Both the position numbers and the translations under genes were made by a program. The notes below the pieces were generated by a model, which was not told the origin of the DNA, did not search any database, and saw only the letters and a list, made by a program, of their open reading frames with translations. This document shows positions 1-8,010 of a stretch of DNA of 64,000 nucleotides, piece by piece (position 1 is the first letter of the stretch; every line of letters starts with the position of its first letter). This DNA comes from Albimonas sp963977235 (GTDB taxonomy: Bacteria > Pseudomonadota > Alphaproteobacteria > Rhodobacterales > Rhodobacteraceae). The stretch is from positions 1 to 64,000 of the forward strand of contig NZ_CAXBOD010000009.1 in NCBI RefSeq assembly GCF_963977235.1, written 5' to 3'.

Positions 1-52
1 GCAGAAGCTTCCCAAGCTTACGACGAGGGTTCGATTCCCTTCACCCGCTCCA
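1..52 (+). tRNA. tRNA-Gly(CCC), 3' part
   Basis: This is the 3' portion of a tRNA whose 5' end lies outside the window. The anticodon loop TTCCCAA sits between AAGC and GCTT, giving anticodon CCC. It is followed by a four-base variable region, a T-arm with GGTTCGATTCC, the acceptor strand CACCCGC, discriminator T at 49 and an encoded CCA at 50-52. The pattern closely matches bacterial glycine tRNAs that read GGG, such as E. coli glyU. Confidence 0.9.
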
Positions 53-182
53 GCCCTCCCAGGATTGACCTTGCCCGGCCCCTAGGGCCGCAGCCGAGCG
101 ACCGCCGCAATGCGGCGGGGCCGTGGTCGCCTTCGGCGGGCGGACCGGCCAAGGGGCGCCCTGGAGGACGCCCCCTGCCCGC

Positions 183-299
183 TCAGTCCTCGCCGCCCTC
201 CTCGAGGGTGCGGTCCATCTGCATCTCGGTCCACATCGCGTTGACCACGGCGAAGAGCGCCGCGAGCGGAAGGCCGAGCATCCAGGCGAAATACCACAT
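183..299 (-). CDS. cydX: Cytochrome bd oxidase small subunit CydX (38 aa)
   Basis: This 38-residue single-helix membrane protein begins MWYFAWMLGLPLAALFAVV and ends in an acidic tail (EEGGED). The MWYFAW start and the single hydrophobic segment are diagnostic of CydX/YbgT, which binds CydA and stabilises the haem b595/d site of cytochrome bd. It lies 15 bp after cydB on the same strand, with GGGAG 7 bases before its ATG overlapping the cydB end, so it is the last gene of the cyd operon. It is shorter than most gene-caller cut-offs and is often left out of annotations. Confidence 0.92.
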   Translation of the reverse strand: MWYFAWMLGLPLAALFAVVNAMWTEMQMDRTLEEGGED

Positions 300-314
300 C
301 GTCGCTGCTCCCGT

Positions 315-1478
315 TCAGTAGAGGCTTTCGCCCTTTTCGGTAACCTCGGCCTCGGTCACCTTGCCCCACAGGACCCGGTAGACCCAGGCGGTGTAGACCA
401 GGATCAGCGGCAGGAAGATCGCCGTCGCCCCCAGCATCACGAACAGCGTCAGATGCGAGGACGAGGCGTCCCACACCGTCAGCGAGGAACTGGGATCCAC
501 CGTCGAGGGCAAGATGAAGGGGAACATCGTCAGCCCCACCGAGGAGATGATCCCCACGATCGCCATCTTCGACCAGCCCAGGGTCGAGACCTCGCGCCCC
601 GCCCGCAGGCCGCGCACCGCCATGGCGATGCCCGCAAACCCCATCAGCGGGGCGACCAGGATCCAGGGCCGGTCGAGATAGGCGACCAGCCACGTGCCCT
701 CGCGCACCACCTCCGAAAGCAGCGGGTTGGAGGGGCCGTCGGGCGAGGGCGCCTGCACGAACCGGTAGCCGTCGACGCCCACCAGCAGCCACAGCCCGGC
801 GAGCGCGTAGCCCCCCGCCGCGACCAGCCCCGCGACCGAGCCGTAGCGGCGCGCCCGCGCGGCGATGTCGCCTTCGGTCTTCAGCCCCAGCCAGGCCGCG
901 CCGTGCATCAGCAGCATCGCCATCGAGACCGCTCCGCACAGCAGCGAGAACGGATCGAGCAGCAGGAAGAACTTCCCCAGCGCCGAGCCGTCGTAGCGCG
1001 ACATCAGGTCGGGCGTCAGGTGGAAGGGCGCGCCCTGCAGGACGTTGCCGACCGCCACGCCGAACACCGTGGCCGGAACCGCGCCGCCCAGGAACAGCGC
1101 CCGGTCCCAGTTGCGCCGCCAGCGCGCCCCCTCGCGCTTGGAGCGGTACTTGAAGCCCACGGGCCGCAGGATCAGCGCCGCCAGCACCGTGAACATCGCG
1201 AGATAGAAGCCCGAGAAGCTGACCGCATAGAGCGGGGGCCAGGCGGCGAAGATCGCCCCGCCCCCGAGGATGAACCAGACCTGGTTGCCCTCCCACACCG
1301 GGCCGACGGTGTTGATCACCACCCGCCGCTCGAGGTCGGTCCTGGCGACGAAGGGCAGCAGCGCGCCGGTCCCCATGTCGAAGCCGTCGGTCAGCGCGAA
1401 GCCGATCAGCAGGACGCCCAGCAGCGCCCACCAGATCACCCGCAGCGTCGAGAAGTCGATGAGCTCGTGCAGGATCAT
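315..1478 (-). CDS. cydB: Cytochrome bd ubiquinol oxidase subunit II
   Basis: This 387-aa polytopic membrane protein is the second large subunit of the cytochrome bd quinol oxidase, which reduces O2 to water with high oxygen affinity. The N-terminal segment with GFDMGTGALLPF and the following GPVWEGNQVWFI are CydB hallmarks. Length is usual for the family (about 380). It starts 4 bp after the cydA stop and is followed by cydX, so all three subunits are co-transcribed. CydB binds no haem itself and pairs pseudo-symmetrically with CydA. Confidence 0.97.
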   Translation of the reverse strand: MILHELIDFSTLRVIWWALLGVLLIGFALTDGFDMGTGALLPFVARTDLERRVVINTVGPVWEGNQVWFILGGGAIFAAWPPLYAVSFSGFYLAMFTVLAALILRPVGFKYRSKREGARWRRNWDRALFLGGAVPATVFGVAVGNVLQGAPFHLTPDLMSRYDGSALGKFFLLLDPFSLLCGAVSMAMLLMHGAAWLGLKTEGDIAARARRYGSVAGLVAAGGYALAGLWLLVGVDGYRFVQAPSPDGPSNPLLSEVVREGTWLVAYLDRPWILVAPLMGFAGIAMAVRGLRAGREVSTLGWSKMAIVGIISSVGLTMFPFILPSTVDPSSSLTVWDASSSHLTLFVMLGATAIFLPLILVYTAWVYRVLWGKVTEAEVTEKGESLY

Positions 1479-1482
1479 GATC

Positions 1483-3084
1483 TCACTCCCCCGGCTGGAC
1501 CGCGCCGCGGCCGCCCTGCAGCAAGGTGCGGCGACGGCGGATCCAGTCCTCGGTCTCCTCGACGTCCTGGTGGGGGCCGAGGCGGATGTACTTCAGCAGC
1601 AACGCGATCTCGATCACGAAAAGCACGGTGTAGAAGGCGATGAACCCCGCCAGCGTGATCAGCAGGTCGGTCACCGACAGGTGGCTGACCGAGAGCGCGG
1701 TGGGCAGCACCCCGTCCACCGTCCAGGGCTGGCGGCCGTACTCGGCGACGATCCAGCCACACTCGGCCGCGATCCAGGGGGCGGGGATGATGACCACCGC
1801 CAGGCGCAGCGCCCAGCGCGGATAGCGCCCCTTGCCGAAGCTGTTGAGGAAGAAGAACAGCCCCATCACCCCGATGAACAGGAACCCCAGCCCGACCATG
1901 ATCCGGAACGTCCAGAAGATCGGGAACACGGTCGGCGCGGTGTCCCACGCGGCCTGCAGGATCTGCTCCTCGCTCGCCTCGCGCGGGTCGTCGAGATAGC
2001 GCTTGAGCAGGAAGGCGAAGCCCAGGTCGGGGCCGTGATCCTCGAACGAGATCAGCGCCTCGGCCGGCGCCTCGTCGCGCAGCTCGCGGATGGTCATCAG
2101 GTTGTCGTAGGCCACGATGCCCGAGCGGATGCGGGTTTCGGCCTCGCCCACAAGCTGCTTGATGCCCGGGATCTCGGTGGTCAGCGAGCGGGTGCCCATC
2201 AGCCCCATCACATAGGGGATGTGGACGGCATAATGCGTCTCGCGGTCCGCCTGGTCGGGGATGCCGAAGAGGGTGAAGGAGGCGGGGGCGGGCTCGGTCT
2301 CCCACATCGCCTCGATGGCGGCCATCTTCATCTTCTGGGAGTGGGAGGCGTTGTAGCCCGACTCGTCCCCCAGCACGACGACCGACAGCGCCGAGGCCAG
2401 CCCGAACGAACAGGCCACCGTGATCGAGCGCCGCGCGAGCTGCTCATGCCGGCCCTTGAGCAGATACCAGCACGACACCCCCAGCACGAAGACCGAGGCG
2501 CAGACATAGCCCGCCGACACCGTATGCACGAACTTGGCCTGGGCCACCTCGTTGAACATGACCTCGTAGAAGGAGGTCATCTCCATGCGCATGGTCATCG
2601 GGTTGAACTCGGCCCCCACGGGGTTCTGCATCCAGCCGTTGGCGATCAGGATCCACAACGCCGAGAAGTTGGAGCCGAAGGCCACCAGCCAGGTGACCAG
2701 AAGGTGCACCCGCGGGGTCAGCTTGTCCCAGCCGAAGAAGAACAGGCCCACGAACGTCGCCTCGAGGAAGAAGGCCATCAGGCCCTCGATCGCGAGCGGC
2801 GCGCCGAAGACGTCGCCGACGTAGTGGCTGTAGTAGCTCCAGTTCATCCCGAACTGGAATTCCATGGTGATGCCCGTGGCCACGCCCAGCACGAAGTTGA
2901 TGCCGAACAGCGTGCCCCAGAACTTGGTCATCTGCCGCCAGATCGGGCGGCGGGTCATGACGTAGACCGTCTCCATGATCGCCAGCAGGACCGAGAGGCC
3001 CAGCGTCAGGGGGACGAACAGAAAATGGTACAGCGCCGTCAGTGCGAATTGCAGACGGGAGAGGTCGACGACGTCCAGCTCCAT
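1483..3084 (-). CDS. cydA: Cytochrome bd ubiquinol oxidase subunit I
   Basis: This 533-aa haem-bearing subunit oxidises quinol on the periplasmic face. Visible hallmarks are the early haem-ligand His in TALYHFLF (residue 20), a second His in KFVHTVSAGY near 187, and the GRQPW motif near residue 435. The length implies the long Q-loop form typical of proteobacterial CydA. AAGGAG lies 7 bases before the ATG. It is separated from cydC by 190 bp containing an AT-rich island, so cydABX may have its own promoter besides read-through from cydDC. Expression is usually raised at low oxygen, but no clear full FNR box is visible here. Confidence 0.97.
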   Translation of the reverse strand: MELDVVDLSRLQFALTALYHFLFVPLTLGLSVLLAIMETVYVMTRRPIWRQMTKFWGTLFGINFVLGVATGITMEFQFGMNWSYYSHYVGDVFGAPLAIEGLMAFFLEATFVGLFFFGWDKLTPRVHLLVTWLVAFGSNFSALWILIANGWMQNPVGAEFNPMTMRMEMTSFYEVMFNEVAQAKFVHTVSAGYVCASVFVLGVSCWYLLKGRHEQLARRSITVACSFGLASALSVVVLGDESGYNASHSQKMKMAAIEAMWETEPAPASFTLFGIPDQADRETHYAVHIPYVMGLMGTRSLTTEIPGIKQLVGEAETRIRSGIVAYDNLMTIRELRDEAPAEALISFEDHGPDLGFAFLLKRYLDDPREASEEQILQAAWDTAPTVFPIFWTFRIMVGLGFLFIGVMGLFFFLNSFGKGRYPRWALRLAVVIIPAPWIAAECGWIVAEYGRQPWTVDGVLPTALSVSHLSVTDLLITLAGFIAFYTVLFVIEIALLLKYIRLGPHQDVEETEDWIRRRRTLLQGGRGAVQPGE

Positions 3085-3149
3085 GCGGAGTCTCCTTGGG
3101 TGACGGAGAGACGGAGAGGGGCGGCCTCAGACGGCGCCGCCGCGACTCG

Positions 3150-3200
3150 CTTGTCGTTTCGTAAATATATTCCCTGATACGAATTTGATCCGGAATGCGG
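3150..3200 (-). promoter_or_regulatory. Candidate cydA promoter (AT-rich island)
   Basis: The only AT-rich stretch in the cydC-cydA gap. Read on the minus strand it has a -10-like TATATT (3164-3169) without a good -35, and an ATCAA half-site upstream that resembles one arm of an FNR/Anr box. A weak -35 with an upstream half-site would fit an activator-dependent promoter. This is inference, and the other half of the box is not conserved. Confidence 0.35.
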
Positions 3201-3273
3201 CATAAGGCTGCTTTCGCCGCGTAATTTCTGCACAGGCGATCACGATCCGTCGACCTGTTTCGCCCCCGCGGCC

Positions 3274-4944
3274 TCAGCCCAGCGGCAGGAGCCGATCCGC
3301 CGCCTCGCGCTCGGCGGCGCGATGGGAGGCGAGCAGGATCGCCGCCCCGGGCAGGTAGGCGCGCAAGCCCGAAAGGACCCGGCGGGCGGACGCGGCGTCG
3401 AGCCCCTCGGTCGGCTCGTCGAGCAGCAGCAGCGCGGGGCGCCGCAACAGGGTGCGCGCCAGCGCCAGGCGGCGGGACTCGCCCCCCGAAAGGCCGGCGC
3501 CGGCCTCGCCAAGGCGCGCATGCAGCCCGCCCCTCGCCGCGATGGTCTCGCGCAGGGCGGCGGCCTCGAGGGCGGCCCAGGCCTCGGCCTCGGTCAGGTC
3601 GTCGCGGGCAAGTCCCAGGTTCTCGAGCACGGATCCCGCCACCAGGGCGGAGCGTTGGGGCAGGAAGCCGATCTCGGCGCGCAGCGCGGGTTCGGGGAAG
3701 GACGAGAGCGGCCGGCCGCGCCAGCTCACCCGCCCGGCGTCGGGGGCGACGAGACCGGCCGCAAGGGTCAGCAGGGTGGATTTCCCGACGCCCGAGGGGC
3801 CGACCAGCGCCACCGTCTCGCCGGGTCCGACGCGCAGCGAGACGTCGTGCAGCACCGGCCGCGCGGCGCCCGGGCGGCGCAGGCTGACGGCCTCGAGCGT
3901 CAACGCAGGGGGCGCGCCGGCGGCGGCCGGCGTCGCGGCGTCGCCGGACGCCCTGTCGGGCGCCTCGTCGGGCGTCCTGTCCGGCTCTGCCATCACGCGG
4001 GCGGCGGCGTCGCGCATCCGGCCCAGCTCCACCGCGCCGCGGCGCAGGGGGGCCAGCGTCTCGGCCAGCGCCAGGGTCGCGAACACCGCAAGCGCGGCCA
4101 CCGCAGCGGGGATCTCGCCCGCCTCGACAAGGCGCCCCCCGGCGACGAGCACGGCCGCGGTCAGGCCGGCCGCGAGAATCGACAGGCGCAGGCCGGCCCG
4201 ACGCTCGACCCCGTCCACGGCGCGCAGCGCGGCGCGGGAGCGGGCGTCGGCCTCGCCGGCGCGGCCGCGGGCGGCCTGCATGCCGCCGAACACCACCAGG
4301 TCGCGGCGCGCGCGGGAGAGGTCGATCATCCCGCGCCGCAGCTCCTGCGCGCCCGCCTCGGCGGCGGCCGAGGGCGCGAAGGCCGCGCGCCCCGCCCCCC
4401 ACAGCACCAGCGCGCCGCCGAGCGCCAGCCCCCCGCAGGCCAGCGCCGCGATCCCCGGGCTCACCAGCCAGGCCAGCAGCGCGAACGCCCCGGCCAGCGC
4501 CAGCCCCCCCGCCGCCAGCGGCAGCGCGAGACGCAGGTAGAGCCCGTCGAGCGCGTCGACATCCGCGGTGATCCGGGTCAGCGCGACGGGTCCGCGCAGG
4601 CGGGTCAGCGCCTCCCAGGGGGCGGCGGCCTGGCGGCGCATCAGGTCGATGCGCAGCGTCGAGAGGGCGCGCAGCGTGGCGTCATGGGTGGTCAGCCGCT
4701 CGCCAAAGCGCGCGGCGGTGCGGCCCAGCGCGAAGAAGCGCACCCCGGCGGCGGGGCGGAACACCTCGAAGCTCAGGCCCGCCCCCGCCAGCCCCGCGGC
4801 CCCGGCCGCGGTGACGAACCAGCCCGAGAGGCCCAGCAGCGCCGCCCCCATCGCCAGGACGCAGACCGCCAGCAGCAAGCCCAACAGCAGCGCGCGCCGC
4901 TGGCCGCGCCACAGCAGGCGAAGGGCGGAGACCAGCGGCCTCAT
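3274..4944 (-). CDS. cydC: Heterodimeric thiol ABC exporter, subunit CydC
   Basis: This 556-aa fused exporter half has an N-terminal six-helix ABC transmembrane domain (about residues 1-310) and a C-terminal nucleotide-binding domain. The latter shows Walker A GPSGVGKST, signature LSGGESRR and Walker B LLLLDEPTEG. With CydD it exports glutathione/cysteine (or haem, as proposed later) and is needed to assemble cytochrome bd. An Ala/Pro/Asp-rich linker near 325-345 joins the domains. Its ATG overlaps the cydD stop by 4 bp, so it is translationally coupled. CydC rather than CydD is assigned by order and by similarity of the N-terminal membrane domain. Confidence 0.93.
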   Translation of the reverse strand: MRPLVSALRLLWRGQRRALLLGLLLAVCVLAMGAALLGLSGWFVTAAGAAGLAGAGLSFEVFRPAAGVRFFALGRTAARFGERLTTHDATLRALSTLRIDLMRRQAAAPWEALTRLRGPVALTRITADVDALDGLYLRLALPLAAGGLALAGAFALLAWLVSPGIAALACGGLALGGALVLWGAGRAAFAPSAAAEAGAQELRRGMIDLSRARRDLVVFGGMQAARGRAGEADARSRAALRAVDGVERRAGLRLSILAAGLTAAVLVAGGRLVEAGEIPAAVAALAVFATLALAETLAPLRRGAVELGRMRDAAARVMAEPDRTPDEAPDRASGDAATPAAAGAPPALTLEAVSLRRPGAARPVLHDVSLRVGPGETVALVGPSGVGKSTLLTLAAGLVAPDAGRVSWRGRPLSSFPEPALRAEIGFLPQRSALVAGSVLENLGLARDDLTEAEAWAALEAAALRETIAARGGLHARLGEAGAGLSGGESRRLALARTLLRRPALLLLDEPTEGLDAASARRVLSGLRAYLPGAAILLASHRAAEREAADRLLPLG

Positions 4945-6773
4945 GCCGGCGCCTCGGCCGGCAGCGAGGCGGGGACGAGGCGCAGCTCCCGCCCCATCGC
5001 CGCGACCAGCGCCGGATCGTGGGTCGCCACGATCACCGTCACGCCCTGCCCGGCCAGCCGGCGCAACCCGCGGATCACCGCTTCGGCGGTCCGGGAATCG
5101 AGATCGGCGGTCGGCTCGTCGGCCAGCAGCACATCGGCGCGCGAGGCGAAGGCGCGGGCGACCATCAGCCGGCGCGCCTCGCCGCCCGAGACCCCGGCGC
5201 CGCTCTCCGACAGGCGCGCCTCGAGGCCCTGGGGGAGGGCCGCGACGATCCCCTCGGCCTCGGCGGCCGCCAGCGCGGCGGCGAGGTCGCCGGTCCCGCG
5301 GGGGTCGAGGATCTCGCGCAGGGGCGCGTCGGGGAAATGCGGGGTCTGCGGGATCCAGGCGAGGCGGGCGCGCCAGGCGTCGGCGGTCTGATCGCTCAGC
5401 GCCCGCCCGGCGACCTCGATGCGGCCCCGCTCCGGGGCGATCAGCCCCGCCAGCGCGGCCAGCAGCGTCGACTTGCCCGCGCCCGAGGGACCGGTGAGCG
5501 CGAGCGTGTCGCCCGGCGCGATCTCGGCGTCCGGCAGCGGCCGGCCGCGGGCGACGAGGCCCGAAAGGACGATCGTGGCCGGGCCGGCAAGCGGCGCGGC
5601 CGGGGCGCCGCGACCCAGGATCCGGGGGGGCTCGGCGGCCTCGGCCTGCAGCAGGTCCTCGGCCACCGCCAGCGCCGAGGCGCGATCGTGCCAGGCGGCG
5701 GCGAAGTCGCGAAGCGGCTGGAAGAACTCGGGCGCGAGCAGCAGCAGGAACAGGCCCTCGGCGAGCGTCAGCGGCGCCCCCCAGGCGCCGAAGTTCAGCG
5801 TGCCGAGCAGGGAGAACCCCACGTAGACGGCCGCCATGGCGATGCCCAGCGCCGCGAACAGCTCGAGCACCGTCGAGGACAGGAACGCGACCCTCAGCAC
5901 CGCCATCGTGCGCGTCCGCAATCCGTCCGAGCGGGCGGCGAAGTCGCGGGCCAGCCGCGCGCGCGCGTCGAGCAGGCGAATGTCGGGGAGGGCCGCGAGC
6001 CGCTCCATCAGCAGGGCGTTGAGGTCGGTGATCTCGGCCAGCTGCCGGCGGCTGGCCTTGGCCGCGGCGACGCCGATCAGGGCCATGAACAGGGGGATCA
6101 GCGGGCCCGCGATCAGCAGGATCAGCCCCGCCGCCCAGGAGACGGGAAAGGCCACGACCAGGATCGCCAGCGGCCCGGCCACCGCCCGCAGCGCCGCGGG
6201 CCGGTAGCGGGCGAGGTAGGGAACCAGCATCGGCAGCTTCTGCGCGGCCATCGCGGCGGCCGAGGCCGACGAGGCGCCCTGCCCGGCCGCAGGCTCGGGG
6301 TCGCTCTCGCGCGCGCCTGGCGGGGTTTCGGCAGGGCCGGCGAGGGCGCCGCCGGACGCGGCCGGCGGCGTCGCGGCGCCGGACTTCGCTACCGCGGTCT
6401 CAGGGGTCGGGGAGGGCGCCGGGGCGGCGTCGTCCCCGCGCAGGCTTTCGGCCTCGACCAGGCGGGCGCGCTCGGTTTCCAGCGTGCGGTCGGCGGCGTC
6501 GAAGGCGAGCGCGCCGGCGCGGTGATCGAGGCCCGCCCGCACGGCGGCGGCAGCCAGGAACGCCAGCGCGCAGATCAGCGTGTCGGAGAGGGGCGCGCCC
6601 CCCTCGACCCAGCCCGACACGGCCCAGGCTAGGGCCGCCGCCTGCACCGGCCACAGCAGCGCGGCCGCCGTGGTCAGCCGGGCCGAGCGGCGCAGCAGCG
6701 GCGCGACCGGCGCCTCGATCGCGGCGAGACGCCGGGCGGCGGGCGAGGGCGGGGGACGGCGCATCCGGCTCAT
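4941..6773 (-). CDS. cydD: Heterodimeric thiol ABC exporter, subunit CydD
   Basis: A 610-aa exporter half and partner of CydC. The membrane domain is followed by an ATPase domain with GPSGAGKST, VSGGEARR and VLLADEPTAD. The ATG at 6773 was chosen because it begins the basic lead-in to the first helix; an in-frame GTG at 6827 would add 18 Arg/Ala-rich residues, and neither has a strong ribosome-binding site. A low-complexity Ala/Pro/Ser insert of about 75 residues after the second helix (roughly residues 85-160) is unusual for CydD and probably forms a loop. It is the first gene of the cydDCABX locus. Confidence 0.92.
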   Translation of the reverse strand: MSRMRRPPPSPAARRLAAIEAPVAPLLRRSARLTTAAALLWPVQAAALAWAVSGWVEGGAPLSDTLICALAFLAAAAVRAGLDHRAGALAFDAADRTLETERARLVEAESLRGDDAAPAPSPTPETAVAKSGAATPPAASGGALAGPAETPPGARESDPEPAAGQGASSASAAAMAAQKLPMLVPYLARYRPAALRAVAGPLAILVVAFPVSWAAGLILLIAGPLIPLFMALIGVAAAKASRRQLAEITDLNALLMERLAALPDIRLLDARARLARDFAARSDGLRTRTMAVLRVAFLSSTVLELFAALGIAMAAVYVGFSLLGTLNFGAWGAPLTLAEGLFLLLLAPEFFQPLRDFAAAWHDRASALAVAEDLLQAEAAEPPRILGRGAPAAPLAGPATIVLSGLVARGRPLPDAEIAPGDTLALTGPSGAGKSTLLAALAGLIAPERGRIEVAGRALSDQTADAWRARLAWIPQTPHFPDAPLREILDPRGTGDLAAALAAAEAEGIVAALPQGLEARLSESGAGVSGGEARRLMVARAFASRADVLLADEPTADLDSRTAEAVIRGLRRLAGQGVTVIVATHDPALVAAMGRELRLVPASLPAEAPA

Positions 6774-7053
6774 CGCGCGGCGGGACCGACGCGCGCGGGC
6801 GTCGAGCGCGGGGCGAGCGCCCCGCACGCGCGCGCCGGAAATTGCGGCGACCGGCGGAGGACCGACATCGAGAGGGTCATGCCCGCTCCAGTGCTGACGT
6901 CGTCGCGCTCATGTCCGCTCCCGTGTCGAGGGGTCGCCGGGCGATCCCCGACGCCCTCGGCCTCGCGCCCGGTCCCGTGCCGGTCCAGGCCCCCTGCCCG
7001 GCGCCTCGTCCCAGATCAAGGCGATCGCGGCGCGATGCGCAACCGGGTCCCGC

Positions 7054-7170
7054 CGACGCACCGTTGCGGGCCCGGGGGCCCGACGCACCGCCGCAGTCCC
7101 GGGGGCCCGACGCGCCGCCGCGGGCCGGAGGGCCCGACGCACCGCCGCGGGCCGGAGGGCCCGACGCGTC
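7054..7170. repeat. 27-bp tandem repeat, about 4.3 copies
   Basis: CGACGC recurs at 7054, 7081, 7108, 7135 and 7162, exactly 27 bp apart, with the rest of the unit GC-rich and slightly diverged. The array fills part of the 422-bp gap between cydD and the crotonase gene. No credible gene covers it: frames through it read as Pro/Arg/Ala/Gly low complexity and only join shadows of neighbours. The rest of the gap (6774-7053) shows nothing recognisable. Confidence 0.85.
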
Positions 7171-7195
7171 GGCGGAAGGCCGGGACGCGGGGCGC

Positions 7196-7972
7196 TCAGC
7201 GCCAGGGGGGCGTGCGCTTCTCGGCGAAGGCGGCCAGGCCGGCCTGGGTCTCCTCGGTCTGGGAGACGTTGATGAAGGTCTCGGTCACGTCCGCGACCTC
7301 GCGCCGGAAGTCCATGTCCTGGGCGCGCATGAAGGCCGCGTGGGCGATCCTCGTGGCGCCGGGGGGCTGGCGGGCGAAGTTCTCGGCCATCTCCATCGCG
7401 GCCTCGAGCGCGCCGCGCCCGGGGGCGACGCGGGCGACGAGGCCCATGCGCTCGGCCTCCTCGGCCTTGAAGCTGCGGCCGGAGAACAGCAGGTCGAAGG
7501 CCCGGTGGCGCCCGATCACGCGCGGCAGGTGCACGAAGTGGATCGCCGGGATCAGACCGTTGTCGAGTTCGGGGTAGCCGAAGGTCGCGCTCTCGTCGGC
7601 CACGATCACGTTGCAGGTGATCGAGAGGGTCATGCCCCCGCCCCGCGCCGCGCCCGACACCGCCGAGATCGTCGGCTTGCCCATCGTGTGCTGCACGTCG
7701 AGCATGTCGAGATACAGCTTCTGGAGCAGCGCCCGGACCCCGCCCTGCCCCTCCTCGCGCAGCAGCTTCAGGTCGAGGCCCGCGCAGAACACCTTCTCGA
7801 GCGCGCTGCACAGGATCACGGCGCGCACTCTGTCGTCGGCGGCCGCGGCCCGGTAGGCGGCCAGGATCTGGTCCAGCATCGGCAGGGTCAGCGCGTTGAG
7901 CGGCGGCGCCTCCATCACGATGCGGGCGATGCGCCCCTCCTTCTCGGTGCGCACCAGCGAGGCGTCGGACAT
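7196..7972 (-). CDS. Enoyl-CoA hydratase/isomerase family protein
   Basis: This 258-aa crotonase-fold enzyme acts on an acyl-CoA thioester. The oxyanion-hole segments are CAGLDLKLL and SGAARGGGM. Of the two usual acid/base glutamates only the second is present (FGYPEL); the first position reads GGMTLS, so a plain hydratase mechanism is doubtful and isomerase, dienoyl-CoA hydratase or hydrolase activity is possible. The overall look resembles cyclohexa-1,5-dienecarbonyl-CoA hydratase-type members of aromatic degradation. The start at 7972 is fixed by GGAGGAG about 8 bases upstream; a longer in-frame reading to 8104 runs over the neighbour and lacks such a site. It stands alone, with no other beta-oxidation gene adjacent. 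Confidence 0.8.
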   Translation of the reverse strand: MSDASLVRTEKEGRIARIVMEAPPLNALTLPMLDQILAAYRAAAADDRVRAVILCSALEKVFCAGLDLKLLREEGQGGVRALLQKLYLDMLDVQHTMGKPTISAVSGAARGGGMTLSITCNVIVADESATFGYPELDNGLIPAIHFVHLPRVIGRHRAFDLLFSGRSFKAEEAERMGLVARVAPGRGALEAAMEMAENFARQPPGATRIAHAAFMRAQDMDFRREVADVTETFINVSQTEETQAGLAAFAEKRTPPWR

Positions 7973-8010
7973 GAGCGGGTCTCCTCCAGGGTTTCTTGTC
8001 GGCGCGGACA

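Noticed and set aside
1270..3177. Long open frames opposite cydA and many other genes (also near 3322-5391, 24917-27649, 30701-33430, 54642-57242)
   Set aside because: High GC content keeps antisense and shifted frames free of stops. Their translations are Arg/Gly/His/Pro-rich, lack domains and follow the codon structure of the real gene on the other frame.
3180..3200. Full FNR/Anr box upstream of cydA
   Set aside because: Only one half-site (ATCAA on the minus strand) is convincing; the other arm reads GCATT instead of TTGAT.
7054..7170. CRISPR-like array
   Set aside because: Units are contiguous with no unique spacers and no cas genes are present.
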